A DNA stretch of 64,000 nucleotides from Zanthoxylum bungeanum (taxonomy: Eukaryota > Streptophyta > Magnoliopsida > Sapindales > Rutaceae), in contig SKCR01034771.1 of assembly GCA_019454045.1 (NCBI GenBank), positions 28,878 to 92,877 on the forward strand, read 5' to 3'. The translations under genes were made by a program, and so were the position numbers. The notes under the pieces are model-generated. The model was given only the letters and a program-made list of their open reading frames with translations. It was not told where the DNA came from and made no database searches. Positions 49,188-61,086 of the stretch are shown here, one piece after another (positions within the stretch are counted from its first letter, which is position 1; the number at the start of each line of letters is the position of its first letter).

Positions 49188-50370
49188 TTCCCTTTAGAAT
49201 TTCAGCTAACCAGGTACTATCTTCTAAACTCATGCTTCTACTTTTTAAGATATTGGGGACAATGTCTCATTTAGGTTTTGGGGTGAGGAATAGTTGACTA
49301 GTATCTTGTTATTTTCTTTTATCTTGTTATTTTCTTGTTTTTATTTTTAGTCCAAATTTTTTTGAAAAATACAAAAAGTTTACAAAAATAAAAAAAAAAA
49401 TATTTTGTGTTTTTAATTTGATTAATCGGGTGAAATTGGTGTGAGATAGCTATGTAAGGAGTTTCCACTCCTGAGACGTATCTCAACCTATTTCGGAACA
49501 AGTTAATTTTTTTTATTTCCTTTTTTTAATTATTTAATTTGTGAATTCTCCATAAAACTAACAAAAATGGATCTTCATATGTTCAGTTGACAGGTATTAT
49601 CAACATACATGGTAACATACGGACATGAGCTGTAATTGAAAAGTTTGTAATATTCAGTGCTCTAGTTTAATTGGAAGAAGCATCTAAAAAGATATAGGAT
49701 ATAAAAAAAAACATATGAGATTCGGGTTATTAAGTCTGTAGGGTTGTCTTAACACCTAGTGCCCTAAAGCCAACTGGTTTGGGAGTCATTGGCCTAAAGC
49801 TCGCTACATAGATGGAAGATATTGTATATAAATAAAAAAAATTCAAAAAGAAAGAAAAAAATCAGAAAATTTATTCCATTGCTGCAAAAAGGTGTGAATT
49901 CTGATAAAACTTTAGGACAAAAATATTACTCTCTTCTCAACTGCACTTGTGACTATTGTAGGCAAAATGAGTTGATTAATATTTTGTTGGCTCTATATTA
50001 GGAGAATGGTAAATATAATCGAAGAATTTACTTATTCAGTAATTTAGAAAGAAACAAAACAACTATTCACTTGGAGTAGAAGTTTCACCTGTTTAGTCAC
50101 TAACTTCTTTATTCTCTTTTCTCTTGTCTTTTTGCTTCTGTGTGCATTAGTTTTACTATCTTTTTACTTTTGTAAAATGTTTGTGGGTATCGTTGCTGTA
50201 AGCCCTCACGAGATTAACACTCGTCCACTAGGGACACCTAGGGGTTTAAAGGCTTGTTGCATATGCTAAATCCAACCATGATCCCAACGAAAGTGGCTTA
50301 GCTTAATTGTTTATGTTATTTTATTTTGTTGTTTTGCTCGAGGACTAGCAAAATGTTAGGTTTGAGGGTG
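49188..50370 (+). other. Athila-type 3' untranslated region, unit 1
   Basis: Non-coding. It contains an internal polypurine-like TTAGGTTTTGGGGTGAGG near 49272, a second such site near the end, and GCTCGAGGACTAGCAAAATG at about 50336, a phrase I recognise from Athila-group 3' regions. The terminal polypurine tract AGGTTTGAGGGTG (50358-50370) abuts the LTR. Confidence 0.7.
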
Positions 50371-51461
50371 TGATGAGTGGTAAATGTATTTTAGGGGTGT
50401 GATTAGTGGTAAATGTATCACTATTTTCCACTCATTTGACCTAATATTTTGTATAGATTCTTGAGTTTTTTGAATATTTTGATGTGTTTTGTTTTATTTT
50501 GTAGATAAATAAAGTTTCAGGACTCTCTGGAATTGATTCAGGGCTAAAACAGTGAAAAAGGACAACAAAGGGCAAAAATGTCATTTGGCGTGTCGCGACG
50601 CACTCCATGAGTCGCAATGCCTAACGTGCACCGGCCTGTGCTATTTGGCGCCGCTTCATGCTAACATGCGTCATGCCACTTGTCACAATCTGAGAAATCG
50701 GATAATATGCGCAGGTCACGTGTCAACATCTCAGCGATTCTGCTAACGTGTGCCGTGCCATGTGTCGCCATCAAATGATGCTGAAAATCACCATAGCCAT
50801 GTGTCGTCCATGTGTCAGCCACGTAGGCATCCACATCAGCTACATGCCAAGTCATTGTTCCACATCATCACCACGTCATCATCAGCCAACCGTCGTGTGA
50901 CATGTGTCACAATCCTATGGTGCCGACAATATACATCGCCACGTGTTGCCATGTCATTGCCACATCACCGGATTAGACGTAACCGAGTCCGAAGTGTGTT
51001 GTCTAATCCCACTTGAATTTTGAATTTAATTGGGTGGGACCCACCACTCACATCACTTGTCAAAGGTAATGGTGGTAGTTGGCAAAAAGTAAATGGTTTT
51101 TTCAAAAATCACTTGCCTTTATCCAATGTGGTTTTTGAAACCATATATAACACATACTTATTTTGGAAACAATAACTATTCATCTCTCCCATTTTCTTCT
51201 CTCTTAGCCGAATGGGTTTCTTCTTGGAGGAGAAGTTTTTTCTTTCAATTTTGTTCTTGCTAGCACATAAAGGAGTGAATCAATGTGATAGGGAAACTCA
51301 CCCGAGAGTTTGGAACTCGATTTCAAGCTCCGAGATACTACATCCAAAGGAATTTTGAAAGCCTAAAATGGATCAAGGTGAGTTTTTTCCGCAACTTTCT
51401 TTGATTAATTCATACACGAATCACTCTTAGAGATCCTTGGCATGTCCTATGAACACTAACA
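50371..51461 (+). repeat. Athila-type LTR, second copy
   Basis: 1091 bp, TGATGAGTGGTAAATG to GAACACTAACA, uninterrupted. A 29-bp duplication of the polypurine/LTR boundary at its left edge (TGATGAGTGG at 50371, TGATTAGTGG at 50400) explains most of the length difference from copy 1. It contains the intact version of the site where the minus-strand copia element entered copy 1. It is followed directly by unit 2 pol. Confidence 0.88.
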
Positions 51462-52922
51462 TACTTCTTCTGCGAGAATTTGACGTGGAGATCAGATACA
51501 GGAAAGGGACAGAAAATCAAGTGGCAGATCTTTTATCGAGACTCGAGAATGGTGATACAGTTACCAAAGAACTGACAATCAAAGAAACTTTTCCAGATGA
51601 ATTGTTGTTTGCCATGAAACAAAAAGAAGTCCATTGGTATGATGACTATGTCAACTACATAGTGTCAGGAAAATGGCCGTTGGAATGGACAACTCAGCAA
51701 CGGAAGAAATTCTTCAAAGAAGTCAAGCATTATGTCTGGGACAAGCCATACCTATTCAAACATTGTCTTGATCAATTATTGAGACGTTGTGTTCCACATG
51801 AGGAGGTCAACAATGTTCTGCAACACTGTCATTCATCACTATATGACGGACACTTCAGCGGAAACAAAATTGCAGCCAAAGTCCTACAATCAGGTTTGTT
51901 CTGGCCCACTCTTTTTAAAGATGCTTATCTTTTTTCTCTTCAATGTGATAGGTGCCAGAGAACGGGAAATATCTCAAGGAGAAATGAAGTACCTATGCAA
52001 AACATTCTGGAAGTGGAGATACTTGATGTGTGGGGGATTGATTTTATGAAACCCCTTGTTCCATCATTCGGAAAAACCTGTGCATACTGGTTGCAATAGA
52101 CTACGTCTCAAAATGGGTTTACGCAATTGAACTAATATCCAATGATTCAAAAGTGGTGATTAAATTCCTTAAAAAGAATATTTTCACTCGCTTCGGAACA
52201 CCTAGTGCTATTATCAACGATGGTGGCACACATTTCTGCAACATATACTTTGATGCACTCCTATCCAAATACGAAGTTACTCATAAGGTTGCCACTGCTT
52301 ACCATCCACAATCAAATGGACAAGTTGAAGTTTCAAACAGGGAGATCAAAAGAATCTTATAGAGAACCGTTGGATCAACAAGGAGGGACTTGTCTACAAA
52401 ACTGGATGACGCAATATGGGCCTACTGGACAGCTTACAAAACACTCATTGGTATGTCCCTATATCGAATGGTGTTTGGGAAAGTGTGCCAACTGCCAGAT
52501 GAGCTTAAACACAGGGCGTACTGGGCACTGAAAAAGTTGAATCTTGATCCACAAGCTGCAAGAGAGAAAAGACTCCATCAACTCAACAAATTGGAGGAAT
52601 TTCGCCTACATGCTTCTGAGAATGCCATATTATACAAAGAAAATACCAAAAAATGGCATGATCGAAAAATGTGAGCAAACAACTTGAACCAAGACAGCAG
52701 ATGTTGTTATACAATTCAAGGTTGAAACTTTTCACTGGAAAGTTTAAATCAAGGTGGTCAGGACCATTTTTGATCACTCAGGTTTTACCATATGGAGCTG
52801 TTGAGTTACTGGATCCCAACACCAACGAGACATTCGAAGTGAACAGTCAGCATGTCAAACACTACTGGGGAGAATCATTTGAACGACACAAAGAAAGTGT
52901 CACACTTTCATATCCAGCCTAA
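51462..52922 (+). pseudogene. Athila-type RNase H tail and integrase, unit 2
   Basis: Same content as 46149-47608. The RNase H tail and the HHCC domain are better preserved here: open to 52099, with CHSSLYDGHF and CDRCQRTGN intact. A two-base insertion near 52072 shifts frame at the start of the DDE core. A stop at 52360-52362 and a frameshift near 52672 break the rest. The second catalytic Asp (INDGGTHF) and the Glu ([11 protein letters not shown]) remain recognisable at 52205-52350. Not functional. Confidence 0.9.
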
Positions 52923-53059
52923 TGTTCGGGCAGTCACGCCTAGCTGACGACGTTAAATTTAGTGCTAACTGTGAGGCAACCCATGAAATTTGTGTATATA
53001 TTGTGATTTGGTGTGATTTATTTGGTGTGGTTAGTTTTTGCAGGTTAAGCCATTTCAGG

Positions 53060-53443
53060 ATGGAACAAGCTCTCGCAAATCTTCACAAGCAATTTCATTC
53101 TCTCCCTAAAAAACCTTTGATGAAAGTCTACAAAGCTCGCTTGAACAGATGAGACTACTGATGATCAAAGGTATTCCTACTGATATTCGTTGGATTATTG
53201 AAGCACAGGTCTGATTGGCAGGTGAGTCTTCTAATTCTTTTATTTCACATCTGTCTGGTTTAGGAAGAGCTAAAAGAATTTGTGTTTACTATAAATGTGC
53301 TCGTATGTTTTGTGATTCTCGTTGTCGTTCTTTAGGAATGGTGTCTGGATGACATATCTAAGACTCTTGAGACGCATCCCATTAGATATGTGTATCATGA
53401 AATTCACGTGTTAAATACACAATTCCAAAAAGAAAGACAACAG
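53060..53443 (+). pseudogene. cysteine-rich ORF, unit 2, decayed
   Basis: Copy of 47732-48196. It has a one-base deletion near 53147, a small deletion that removes the basic GRS-x-YAKKR patch near 53266, and a larger deletion after GMVSG near 53345. The original stop codon is changed to CAG. It has clearly lost coding ability while the neighbouring LOG copy stayed open. Confidence 0.75.
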
Positions 53444-53713
53444 TTAAGTCTCGGGAACCTGACTTAAAAAGACCCTGTTTGCCAATTTATAAGAAAATTG
53501 GATGGGAAGCTTGTCCCTGACACATAGACGTCATTCAAGCCGCTACTTTTCTTGTAAATATTATATCTCTTTGTCTTTTCCTAATAATTGTAATTTGTTT
53601 TGTTGTTTTCTTTTATTTTCTCCGACAGGATCCAGACCTTTTTGACCTTTCACGATTTATTTTACTGTTTAACTAATAATTATCATTTGGCCGGTACTAG
53701 TGCTATTATTTTT

Positions 53714-53729
53714 TACTCACTCTTTTCAG
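53714..53729 (+). promoter_or_regulatory. candidate 3' splice site before LOG, unit 2
   Basis: TTTACTCACTCTTTTCAG|G, 50 bases before ATG 53780, equivalent to the site at 48466-48481. Confidence 0.35.
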
Positions 53730-53779
53730 GTGTTATAAATTCAATTCATCATTGCACTTTTGAAGGCATCCAGATAAAA

Positions 53780-54310
53780 ATGGAAGCCACTTCAAGAAGA
53801 CGAGTTGAAAATATTTGTGTATTTTGTTGTACTAGTGTTGGAACTAAGCCACAATACATAGCAGCAGCACAGGAATTGGGTCGAGTCTTAGTTGAAAGGA
53901 ATATGCACTTAGTATATGGCGGTGTCAATCTTGGTCTAATGGGGATCGCTTCAAAGGCCATACAGGATGGAGGCAGTCAAGTTATAGGAATCATCCTAAA
54001 AACCTTGGTGGAGGCGAATCTGATAGGACCATCAAACGGAGAGGAACTAATTGTGCCAGGTATGTCTGAACGACTGGTAGAAATGATTAACAGTGCTGAT
54101 GCTTTTATTTCTTTGTCAGGTGGTTTGGGCACATTAGAGGAATTTTTTATAGTGTTATCTTTGGCGAACCTGAACATACACCAGAAACCACTTGGACTAT
54201 TCAACGTTGAAGGATTTTATGATTTTCTTTATGTATTTCTTGATGATGCCCGGAGAAATGGGTTCATGTCAAAACCTTTAAAAAAACTCCTCTTCACTGC
54301 TAGAACTGCC
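53780..54310 (+). pseudogene. captured LOG-like gene, unit 2, codons 1-177
   Basis: Intron-free LOG family gene, open for 177 codons until the nested element. Visible family features: CVFC at 13-16, LVYGGVNLGLMG at 44-55, Arg98 in MSERLVEM (usual MHxRKAxM), and SGGLGTLEE at 113-121 in place of PGGYGTxEE. The catalytic Arg and Glu121 are thus retained, but the motif proline is Ser and the Lys after Arg98 is Leu. [15 protein letters not shown] matches the nucleotide-binding core of the family. LOG proteins cleave cytokinin riboside monophosphate to free base plus ribose 5-phosphate in the cytosol. The frame also extends upstream to 53600, but ATG 53780 fits the family. With the last 40 codons at 63627-63749, total length is 217, normal for LOG. 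The only break is the insertion at 54311. Confidence 0.88.
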
Positions 54311-56863
54311 TGTAGGACACAGAAATCGGCGACGCTGTTCTAGGCTCGCGGCCTGGTCGGGAGTACAGAGTAGCCCGCGGGGGACTAAACCGGAGAATAA
54401 TGGAGTCGCCACCCAGTGTAAACTGGGAAATGATTTAAGGTCGCACTTACCCCTCGCAAGGGAAGACCTCAAACCGTTGCGTTCGGAATGGTCCCTTACT
54501 TATGCCACTTGTAATGAAAGGATTTGTGCAATAATCTAACCGAGTCTACGCAACATACATATGCAAGAATAACCTACATCTAAGTTCGCACACAACATAT
54601 ACCTAAGTTTGCATAAGACCTATATCTAAGTTTGCATGCATAAAAGTAAGTCGGAATAATGGCAAGCACACAATCTCATGAATACATTAAATTAATACAT
54701 GTGGAAACATAGATAAATCATGCATAAAATAACATACTAAAAAGCTAAACCATCCATAAAAATAACAGACTAAATAATTAAATCGTGCGTAAAAATAACA
54801 TACTAAACAATTAAATCATGCGTAAAAATAACATACTATTTCTAATAAACAATGAATAAACACATGATCGGATGAAACGAAATATGTGTGTCTCTCAAGC
54901 GGTATGTGGCATTGTATCCCAAGTACATACCGTACTACCATCCATTCGGATTCAGCTACGAAATTTACGTCTGGATTTCCATCAGATATACCGCAAGAGA
55001 TAACCGTATTTCATTCATCCCATAGCCACAATTTTCATGAATCCATAATATACATGTGAAGAAATAATACTAAATAACAAAAAAGAACGGGAATAAATAA
55101 AAAAGGGGTTCCCTCAGGTCTAACTACTTAAGTCATGTCTTAGAAGTGCATTACGCGGTTGTCGGAAGGGTTGGTGCTCCGCGACTTTTCCGATTTACTG
55201 AATTTCTGTTTTCCTTTGTCGCCTCGCTGTTTTGGGTTGTTGTTTCCTCTGTTTTTGCTGCTATTTTCTGGTGTTATTTTTTATAGTTGTTTGTGGTTTT
55301 GGATGCATTTTTTGGTGGCTGGTTTGTGGTTTTGGGTGCAGTTTTTAGTGGACTGGTTTACGGTTTAAAAGGTGCAGTTTTGTGGGTTAGTTTTGGTCGG
55401 TTTGGTCAGTGAAGTGAGGTGCTGTTCTGGTTGCTATTGGCGTGAATGTGAATGAGTTGATGGGTGTGCGTGAATGGGGTGTTTATGTTCGGCCATGAGG
55501 GTTTTTTGTTGTTCACGGTCAGTGGGATGTGTTTGTTGATTTTGACACGAGGTCGTGCGTGAGGTGAGAGCTTTTAGGGTTGCTTTGTGCGTGTATTTAA
55601 GAGGCTGTTTGAAGGGCTTTGTGCATCTATTCAGGAGGCTGTTTGAAGGGCTGCCGAGTGTTTTTAAATGAGAGGGGTTGAGCGTGTGCTTATGTAGGTT
55701 TGATCCGGCTTGTGGGTTTTTTGAAGGCTATAGGTTGTTAACGTGAGCTGAAAGTCTTCACGTAGTCTGCATGAAGAGGCAGTTTAGTCGGTTGAGGGAG
55801 AGAGAATGTGGCGTGCGTGAGGTGAGGGCCTTTAGGGTTTTTATGGTGATGGTGCCGTGTTTCCAGAGAGAGAGATGAAGGTCTGCGTGAGGGGAGGGCC
55901 TTTAGGGTTTTTGTGGTGATGGTACCGTGTTTCCAGAGAGAGAGAGAGTGCCGTGATCTGTCTTATTGCTGAGTGAGAGAAGAACCGTGAATGACCAGGG
56001 TTTGTTGTTTTTGTGGAGTGGCGTGGAAGAAGAAGGTTAGGCTGTGAACTGTTTGGGTTTTGTTGTTGCTGAGGTTGAGAGGATGAGAGCTCGTGTGGCT
56101 TTAGCTATTAGGGTTTTTTCTTTTTTTGGTTTCTGAGAGAGAGGGGGCATGAGAGAGCTCTAGGAGGGGAATGGGCTTGGTTTAAGGTCCTTTTTATAGG
56201 AGAGGGTTGAGGTTATCCTTGTATGGGAATGGAAAGAAATGTGTAATTATGGAGGAAATCTCTAATTAGTGTGTCATAAGGAAAAATCTATTTGTTTTAG
56301 GAAGGTAATTTGTAGGATTTGATTTGATTTTATTTAGTTTAGGCATGTGATTTAATTTAATTAGGAAGGTGATTTATGAGATTTGATTTGATTTCATTTA
56401 GTTTAGGAATGAGATTTAATTTAATTCTTTTAATTCGGGAATGTGATTTGTGAGATTTGATTTGATTCTTTTAATTCAGGAAGGTGATTTATTTAGATTT
56501 CTTTAATTCGGGAAAGTGATTTATTTAGATTTTAACTTGTGTTTAATGTGTTTGCATATTTTTGGATGTGATTTAATGGGCTTGGAGGCTTTATGGGCAT
56601 GTGGTTGGAAGGCTTGGGCATGTGGTTGGTTGTTTTGGTGGGTTTGGTATCGATTGTGGGGGGGGTTTTGGGCCAAGGATAAGTTCTAAAACAGAGGTTC
56701 AACGAGCAAACCCGAAGCTAAGCAAACGAATTGAGTCCAACAAGATATTGATTTCTGGATTTCCCTTCCCACGTCTGTTTCCCGCGACTTCCGCAACTTA
56801 AAGAGCAGTGCCTCCGTACGAGGCTCATCATTGGGACTTATATGTAAAAATGCAGTGCCTACA
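54311..56863 (-). repeat. 3' LTR of minus-strand LARD
   Basis: 2553 bp, plus-strand reading TGTAGGACACAG to GCAGTGCCTACA. It is shorter than the TR-GAG LTR because it lacks the hairpin tandem block. A TATA box on the minus strand (TATAAAAA) lies at 56191-56198. Confidence 0.92.
56191..56198 (-). promoter_or_regulatory. TATA box in LARD LTR
   Basis: TTTTTATA on the plus strand, TATAAAAA in the element's direction. It is conserved at 62968-62975 in the other LTR, where it would act as the promoter of the element. Confidence 0.5.
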
Positions 56864-56877
56864 GTCGCCCCCACTTT
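56864..56877 (-). other. polypurine tract of LARD
   Basis: GTCGCCCCCACTTT on the plus strand, the exact inverse of the tract at 27047-27060. Confidence 0.75.
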
Positions 56878-57049
56878 GATGGGACTTTTGCAGTGTGTGA
56901 CAATGACAATCCTACCAAAGTTATGTAATGCATTTTTACTTACCTGGCTCGCCAGCTGCCGCTTGAGTTGCTTGTTGCTTCGAACTGAGTTGATCTGGTG
57001 GTGTGGTGCTGCGACTCCTCAGGTTCATCCCTGCAATATGTTGTGATCT

Positions 57050-57570
57050 CTAGGAATCACTACCGAACTAAGCGCCATTTCCGGCATGCTAAACCTCATT
57101 TACGAGGCGTCTCTGATGTGATCGTGGTCCATTTCCGAACTGTGCTCCATTTCCGGAGTGCCATTTTCGTCATGCTAAACCTCATTTCCGAGGCGTCACT
57201 GATGTGATAGTGGTCCATTTTCGAACTGTGCTCCATTTCCGGAGTGTTATTTTCGGCATGCTAAACCTCATTTCCGAGGCGTCGCTGATGTGATAGTGGT
57301 CCATTTCCGAACCGTGCTCCATTTCCGGAGTGCCATATTCGGCATGCTAAACCTCATTTCCGAGGCATCGTTGATGTGATAGTGGTCCATTTCCGAATCA
57401 TGCTCCATTTTCGGAGTGCCATTTTCGGCATGCTAAACCTCATTTCCGAGCCGTCGCTGATGTGATAGTGGTCCATTTTCGAACCGTGCTCCATTTTCGG
57501 AGTGCCATTTTCGGCGTATGATGTGATATTGGTCCATTTCCGAACCGTGCTCCATTTCCATAGTACCATT
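57050..57570 (-). repeat. tandem array of about 86-bp units
   Basis: About six units built on CATGCTAAACCTCATTTCCG and GTGCTCCATTTCCGGAGTGC (plus strand), with spacing near 86 bases. Open frames here are periodic artefacts. It has no counterpart in the TR-GAG-like element. Confidence 0.85.
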
Positions 57571-57574
57571 TCTA

Positions 57575-59066
57575 GCGTCTGATGTGGGCCTCAACCCTGG
57601 GACTCATCCCCAAAAACTGATGCTGATGTGGGCCTCGACCCTGAGACTCATCCCCAAAACTGATACTGATGTGGGCCTCGCCCTATGACTCATCCCCAAA
57701 ACTGATACTGATGTGGGCCTCGACCCTGAGACTCATCCCCAAAACCGATACTGATGTGGTCATCGACCCTGAGACTCATCCCCAAAACTGATACTGATGT
57801 AGGTCTCGACCCTAGGACTCATCCCCAAATCTGAAGCTGATGTGGGCCTCGCCCCTGGGACTCATCCCCAAAACTGATACTGATGTGGGCCTCGACCCTG
57901 GGACTGATCCTCAAAACTGATACTGATGTGGGCCTCGACCCTAGGATTCATCCCCAAAACTGATACTGATGTGGGCCTCGGCCCTGAGACTCATCCCCAA
58001 AACTGATACTACTGTGGGTCTCGACCTTGGGACTCATCCCCAAAACCGATACTGATGTAGGCCTCGACCTTGGGACTCATTCCCGAAACAGATACTGTTG
58101 TGGGCCTTGACCCTGGGACTCATCCCCAAATCTGATAATGATGTGGACCTCGACCCTGGGACTCATCCCCAAAACCGATACTGATGTAGGCCTCGACCTT
58201 GGGACTCATTCCCGAAACAGATACTGTTGTGGGCCTTGACCCTGGGACTCATCCCCAAATCTGATACTGTTGTGGGCCTCGACCCTGGGACTCATCCCCA
58301 AAACCGATACTGATGTAGGCCTAGACCCTGGGACTCATTCCCGAAATATGGGCCTCGACCCTGGGATTCATTCCCGATGCTGCTGATAACATGGTCCTTG
58401 ACCCTGGGATTCATTCCCGAAATTGCTTATAATATAGGTCTCGACCCTGGGATTCATTCCCCTGGGATTCATTCCCGAAACTGCTGATAGTGTGGGCCTC
58501 GACCCTGGGATTCGTTCACCTGGGATTCATTCCCGAAACTACTGATAATGTGGGCCTCGACCCTGGGATTCATTCCCGAAATCGCTGACAATGTGGGCCT
58601 CGACCCTGGGATTCATTCGCGAAACTGCTGATAGTGTGGGCCTCAACCCTGGGATTCATTACCCTGGGATTCATTCCCGAAACTACTGATAATGTGGACC
58701 TCGACCCTGGGATTCATTCCCGAAACCACTGACAATGTGGGCCTCGACCTAGGGATTCATTCCCCTGGGATTCATTCCCGAAACTACTGATAGTGTGGGC
58801 CTTGACCCTGGGATTCATTCCCGAAACCGCTGACAATGTGGGCCTCGACCCTGGGATTCATTCCCCTGGGATTCATTCCTAAAACTGCTGATAGTGTGGA
58901 CATCGACCCTGGGATTTATTCCCCTGGGATTCATTCCCGAAAATACTGATAATGTGGGCCTCAACCTTGGGATTCATTCCCGATGCTGCTGATAACATGG
59001 GCCTCGACCCTGGGATTTATTCCTGAAATTGCTTATAATATGGGCCTCGGCCCTGGGATACATTCC
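57575..59066 (-). repeat. tandem array of about 43-60-bp units
   Basis: More than 25 imperfect units of GATGTGGGCCTCGACCCTGG plus GACTCATCCCCAAAACTGAT (to about 58350), then CTGGGATTCATTCCCGAAAC variants. In element orientation this reads as the GAGGCCCACATCAGTATCAG array of 25565-25950 followed by a GGGAATGAATCCC relative of array B. Confidence 0.88.
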
Positions 59067-59078
59067 CCAAAACTGCTT

Positions 59079-59215
59079 GTCTTTGCCGCTTTTTCCTTTT
59101 CTTCAAAACCTGCGAACAAAAACAAGACAAAAATTACGTGTATGTGACGTGTATGCATGTGTGCATGAATGTGTTTCCTATTCCGATGGGTTAGGTCTTC
59201 CTTGTGCTCCTTGGT
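59079..59215 (-). other. post-gag segment shared with TR-GAG-like element
   Basis: Homologous, in reverse complement, to 25353-25485, including the GGTTTTGAAGAAGAG-like and AAGACCTAACCC phrases. It marks the downstream edge of the gag replacement. Confidence 0.65.
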
Positions 59216-60409
59216 GTCATTTGCCTATAACTGTCTTTGGTCGCCCTCTGGGCCTGCTTATAGTTTCTTTTTGCCGGTTCTTTTCTGGTGATTGGTCAGT
59301 CCTCTTTATTCTCATTTGCTCAAGTTATCGTTGTGTCCCTTATTTACGGGGTGGTAGACTGGTCGCCCCCAGTCTTGATTTAGCTTTCTGCTCTCCGCTG
59401 CTTGCATTAGGTCAAGGTGGACCACACGGTATGGCATTCAACATCATCATATTATATCACATGCTACGAAGTAGTCCCAATAGTTACACATATTATTGCC
59501 CTCAAAGAATGCCCAGTATTGAAACCAGAGAACCTTCAAAACATTCAACGCAACTCAAATCCAAGTCTTTGAATAAATGATCTAAGCTAGACTCAAAGTG
59601 TGTGTGTGCAAAGATTCATTTGCAGATTCATCCCCAGATAAGCAAACTCAATGATTTTGTCAAAAAATGGGATCAATGGGTCAAACCAACCTAGATGTCT
59701 CAATTATGCCTGCAATTGCTTTTATGTGCTCAATGTGGTGTGGTTTTCTTTCTCTTTTGTCTCTTTCTTTTTCTTTTCATTTTGAACCTTTTTTTTTCTT
59801 TTTTTTTTTTTTTTTCTTTTTTTTCCAACACACCTACCCTTTAAGGTAGCATTTCTCCTCATAGTGGTCCTAATACTCGCCCATGGGTAGCTTCACGCTT
59901 ATCGGTTATAAGTGGTTCAATTCTTTTCCTTAGAGACTTTTCTTTAATTTTCAACCATACCACACGTCATAACATAACCAAATCAAGATAGACATCTAAG
60001 CAAACGGTCATTCACCGACCTACAATTTCTTCGACTAGTCACCTTACCAACTACTCAGGTTTTCATTGCTAAGAACCTATAGTGAAGTGTTTACGAGTCT
60101 AACATAGATCAATCACGCAAAGTATCAGATAAAAGCACATCAAGAGTTTATCGTTTCTAAGATTTCTCCCTAAAGCAATCGATTTCATCATCGGGCTTAT
60201 GTCTAACTATTAAGGACTAAGAACAGTTTTCTTTTTTTTTTTCTTTTCTTTCTTTTTTTCCTCTTTTTTTTTTTCTTTTTTTCTTTCTTTTTTTTTTTCT
60301 TAAGGCCCTCATATGGTCTTTCTATTCTTGCCAGTAAATTTTTATGTTCTCGATTTCCTTTTCCCCAATATCCATGTTTGCTAAACTCTTCTTGACAAGT
60401 CTTTTTTTT
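59216..60409 (-). other. unrelated segment replacing gag in LARD
   Basis: No similarity to gag of the TR-GAG-like element. It contains T-rich tracts at about 59788-59824 and a T/C tract at about 60226-60300. A 183-codon frame on the opposite strand (59029-59580) partly covers array sequence and has no family signature. The origin is unknown; it could be a captured fragment or a deletion-filler. Confidence 0.5.
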
Positions 60410-60466
60410 CCTAACCCAACGGATATCTATGATGGCTTTTAAGACACATGGGTTAACATGATGCAT
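60410..60466 (-). pseudogene. gag upstream stub in LARD
   Basis: Nineteen codons, MHHVNPCVLKAIID through WVR, match the extension upstream of gag at 23609-23665 in the TR-GAG-like element. Downstream the homology ends abruptly and lysine-rich microsatellite translation takes over. Confidence 0.6.
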
Positions 60467-61066
60467 GTATGCATGAGATGCATGAGATGTGTGCGATGTA
60501 CGAGATATAATATGCATGTGGTTATCAAAAGCATAAAGGGTGGCTTCTATTGGTCATACAACTACGATTCACATGCGGGCTTATGAGAGTATAGACAAAG
60601 GCTCTCGCCGGCGAAGGGTTGCCCACAACTAGGTCTCCCCACTCAAGGGTTCGAGCGATCGAGTGAGTGCGCATTTTGTATACCCTAAGGTACGTGCCAA
60701 TGAGTGATGATACATGACTGACTATCAAATGGATTTCTTATTGCAGATTCCCCAGAGGGAGGGTGGAGCGGACTATCTTAAATACCCAAGCCTCTTAGGC
60801 TCTTATCGCCTTGGTGATAGGAATAAACAATAGGTCCTCCAAATAAGTCCATCACGGTAAGCTTCGAGTAAATGATTATCTAGGTGCCTTCACAGCTTTT
60901 CCTTTCAGCTATATAAATGTAGTGAATGAAGGAAGACACCAAACCATTACCTAGCTCTAATAATGCCTTTGATTAAACCCTTTGGTCCTAACCCACTTGC
61001 AGAGACGGTTAAATAAAGCGAAAATCACAAACATTATAAGACATTATTTCGGGGCCGATTCTCTAT
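60467..61066 (-). other. leader of LARD
   Basis: Non-coding leader homologous to 22576-23110 of the TR-GAG-like element, including the ACCCTTGAGTGGGGAGACC stretch. The three-copy TTGGGCCATTTAAAC repeat is absent here. Confidence 0.65.
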
Positions 61067-61083
61067 CCCCAGTGGAGTCGCCA
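61067..61083 (-). other. primer-binding site of LARD
   Basis: CCCCAGTGGAGTCGCCA on the plus strand gives TGGCGACTCCACTGGGG in element orientation, the same as at 22560. Confidence 0.7.
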
Positions 61084-61086
61084 GAC

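Noticed and set aside
53600..53779. Upstream in-frame extension of LOG with hydrophobic residues
   Set aside because: Unit 1 breaks this extension and LOG family proteins start near MEATS. The stretch also contains the acceptor-like site, so it is probably untranslated leader.
59029..59580. 183-codon plus-strand frame inside the LARD
   Set aside because: It starts in tandem-array sequence, is antisense to the element, and has no recognisable family signature.
60203..60517. Lysine-rich 104-codon minus-strand frame
   Set aside because: Only the first third is homologous to the gag leader stub; the lysine run is a T/C tract read on the other strand.
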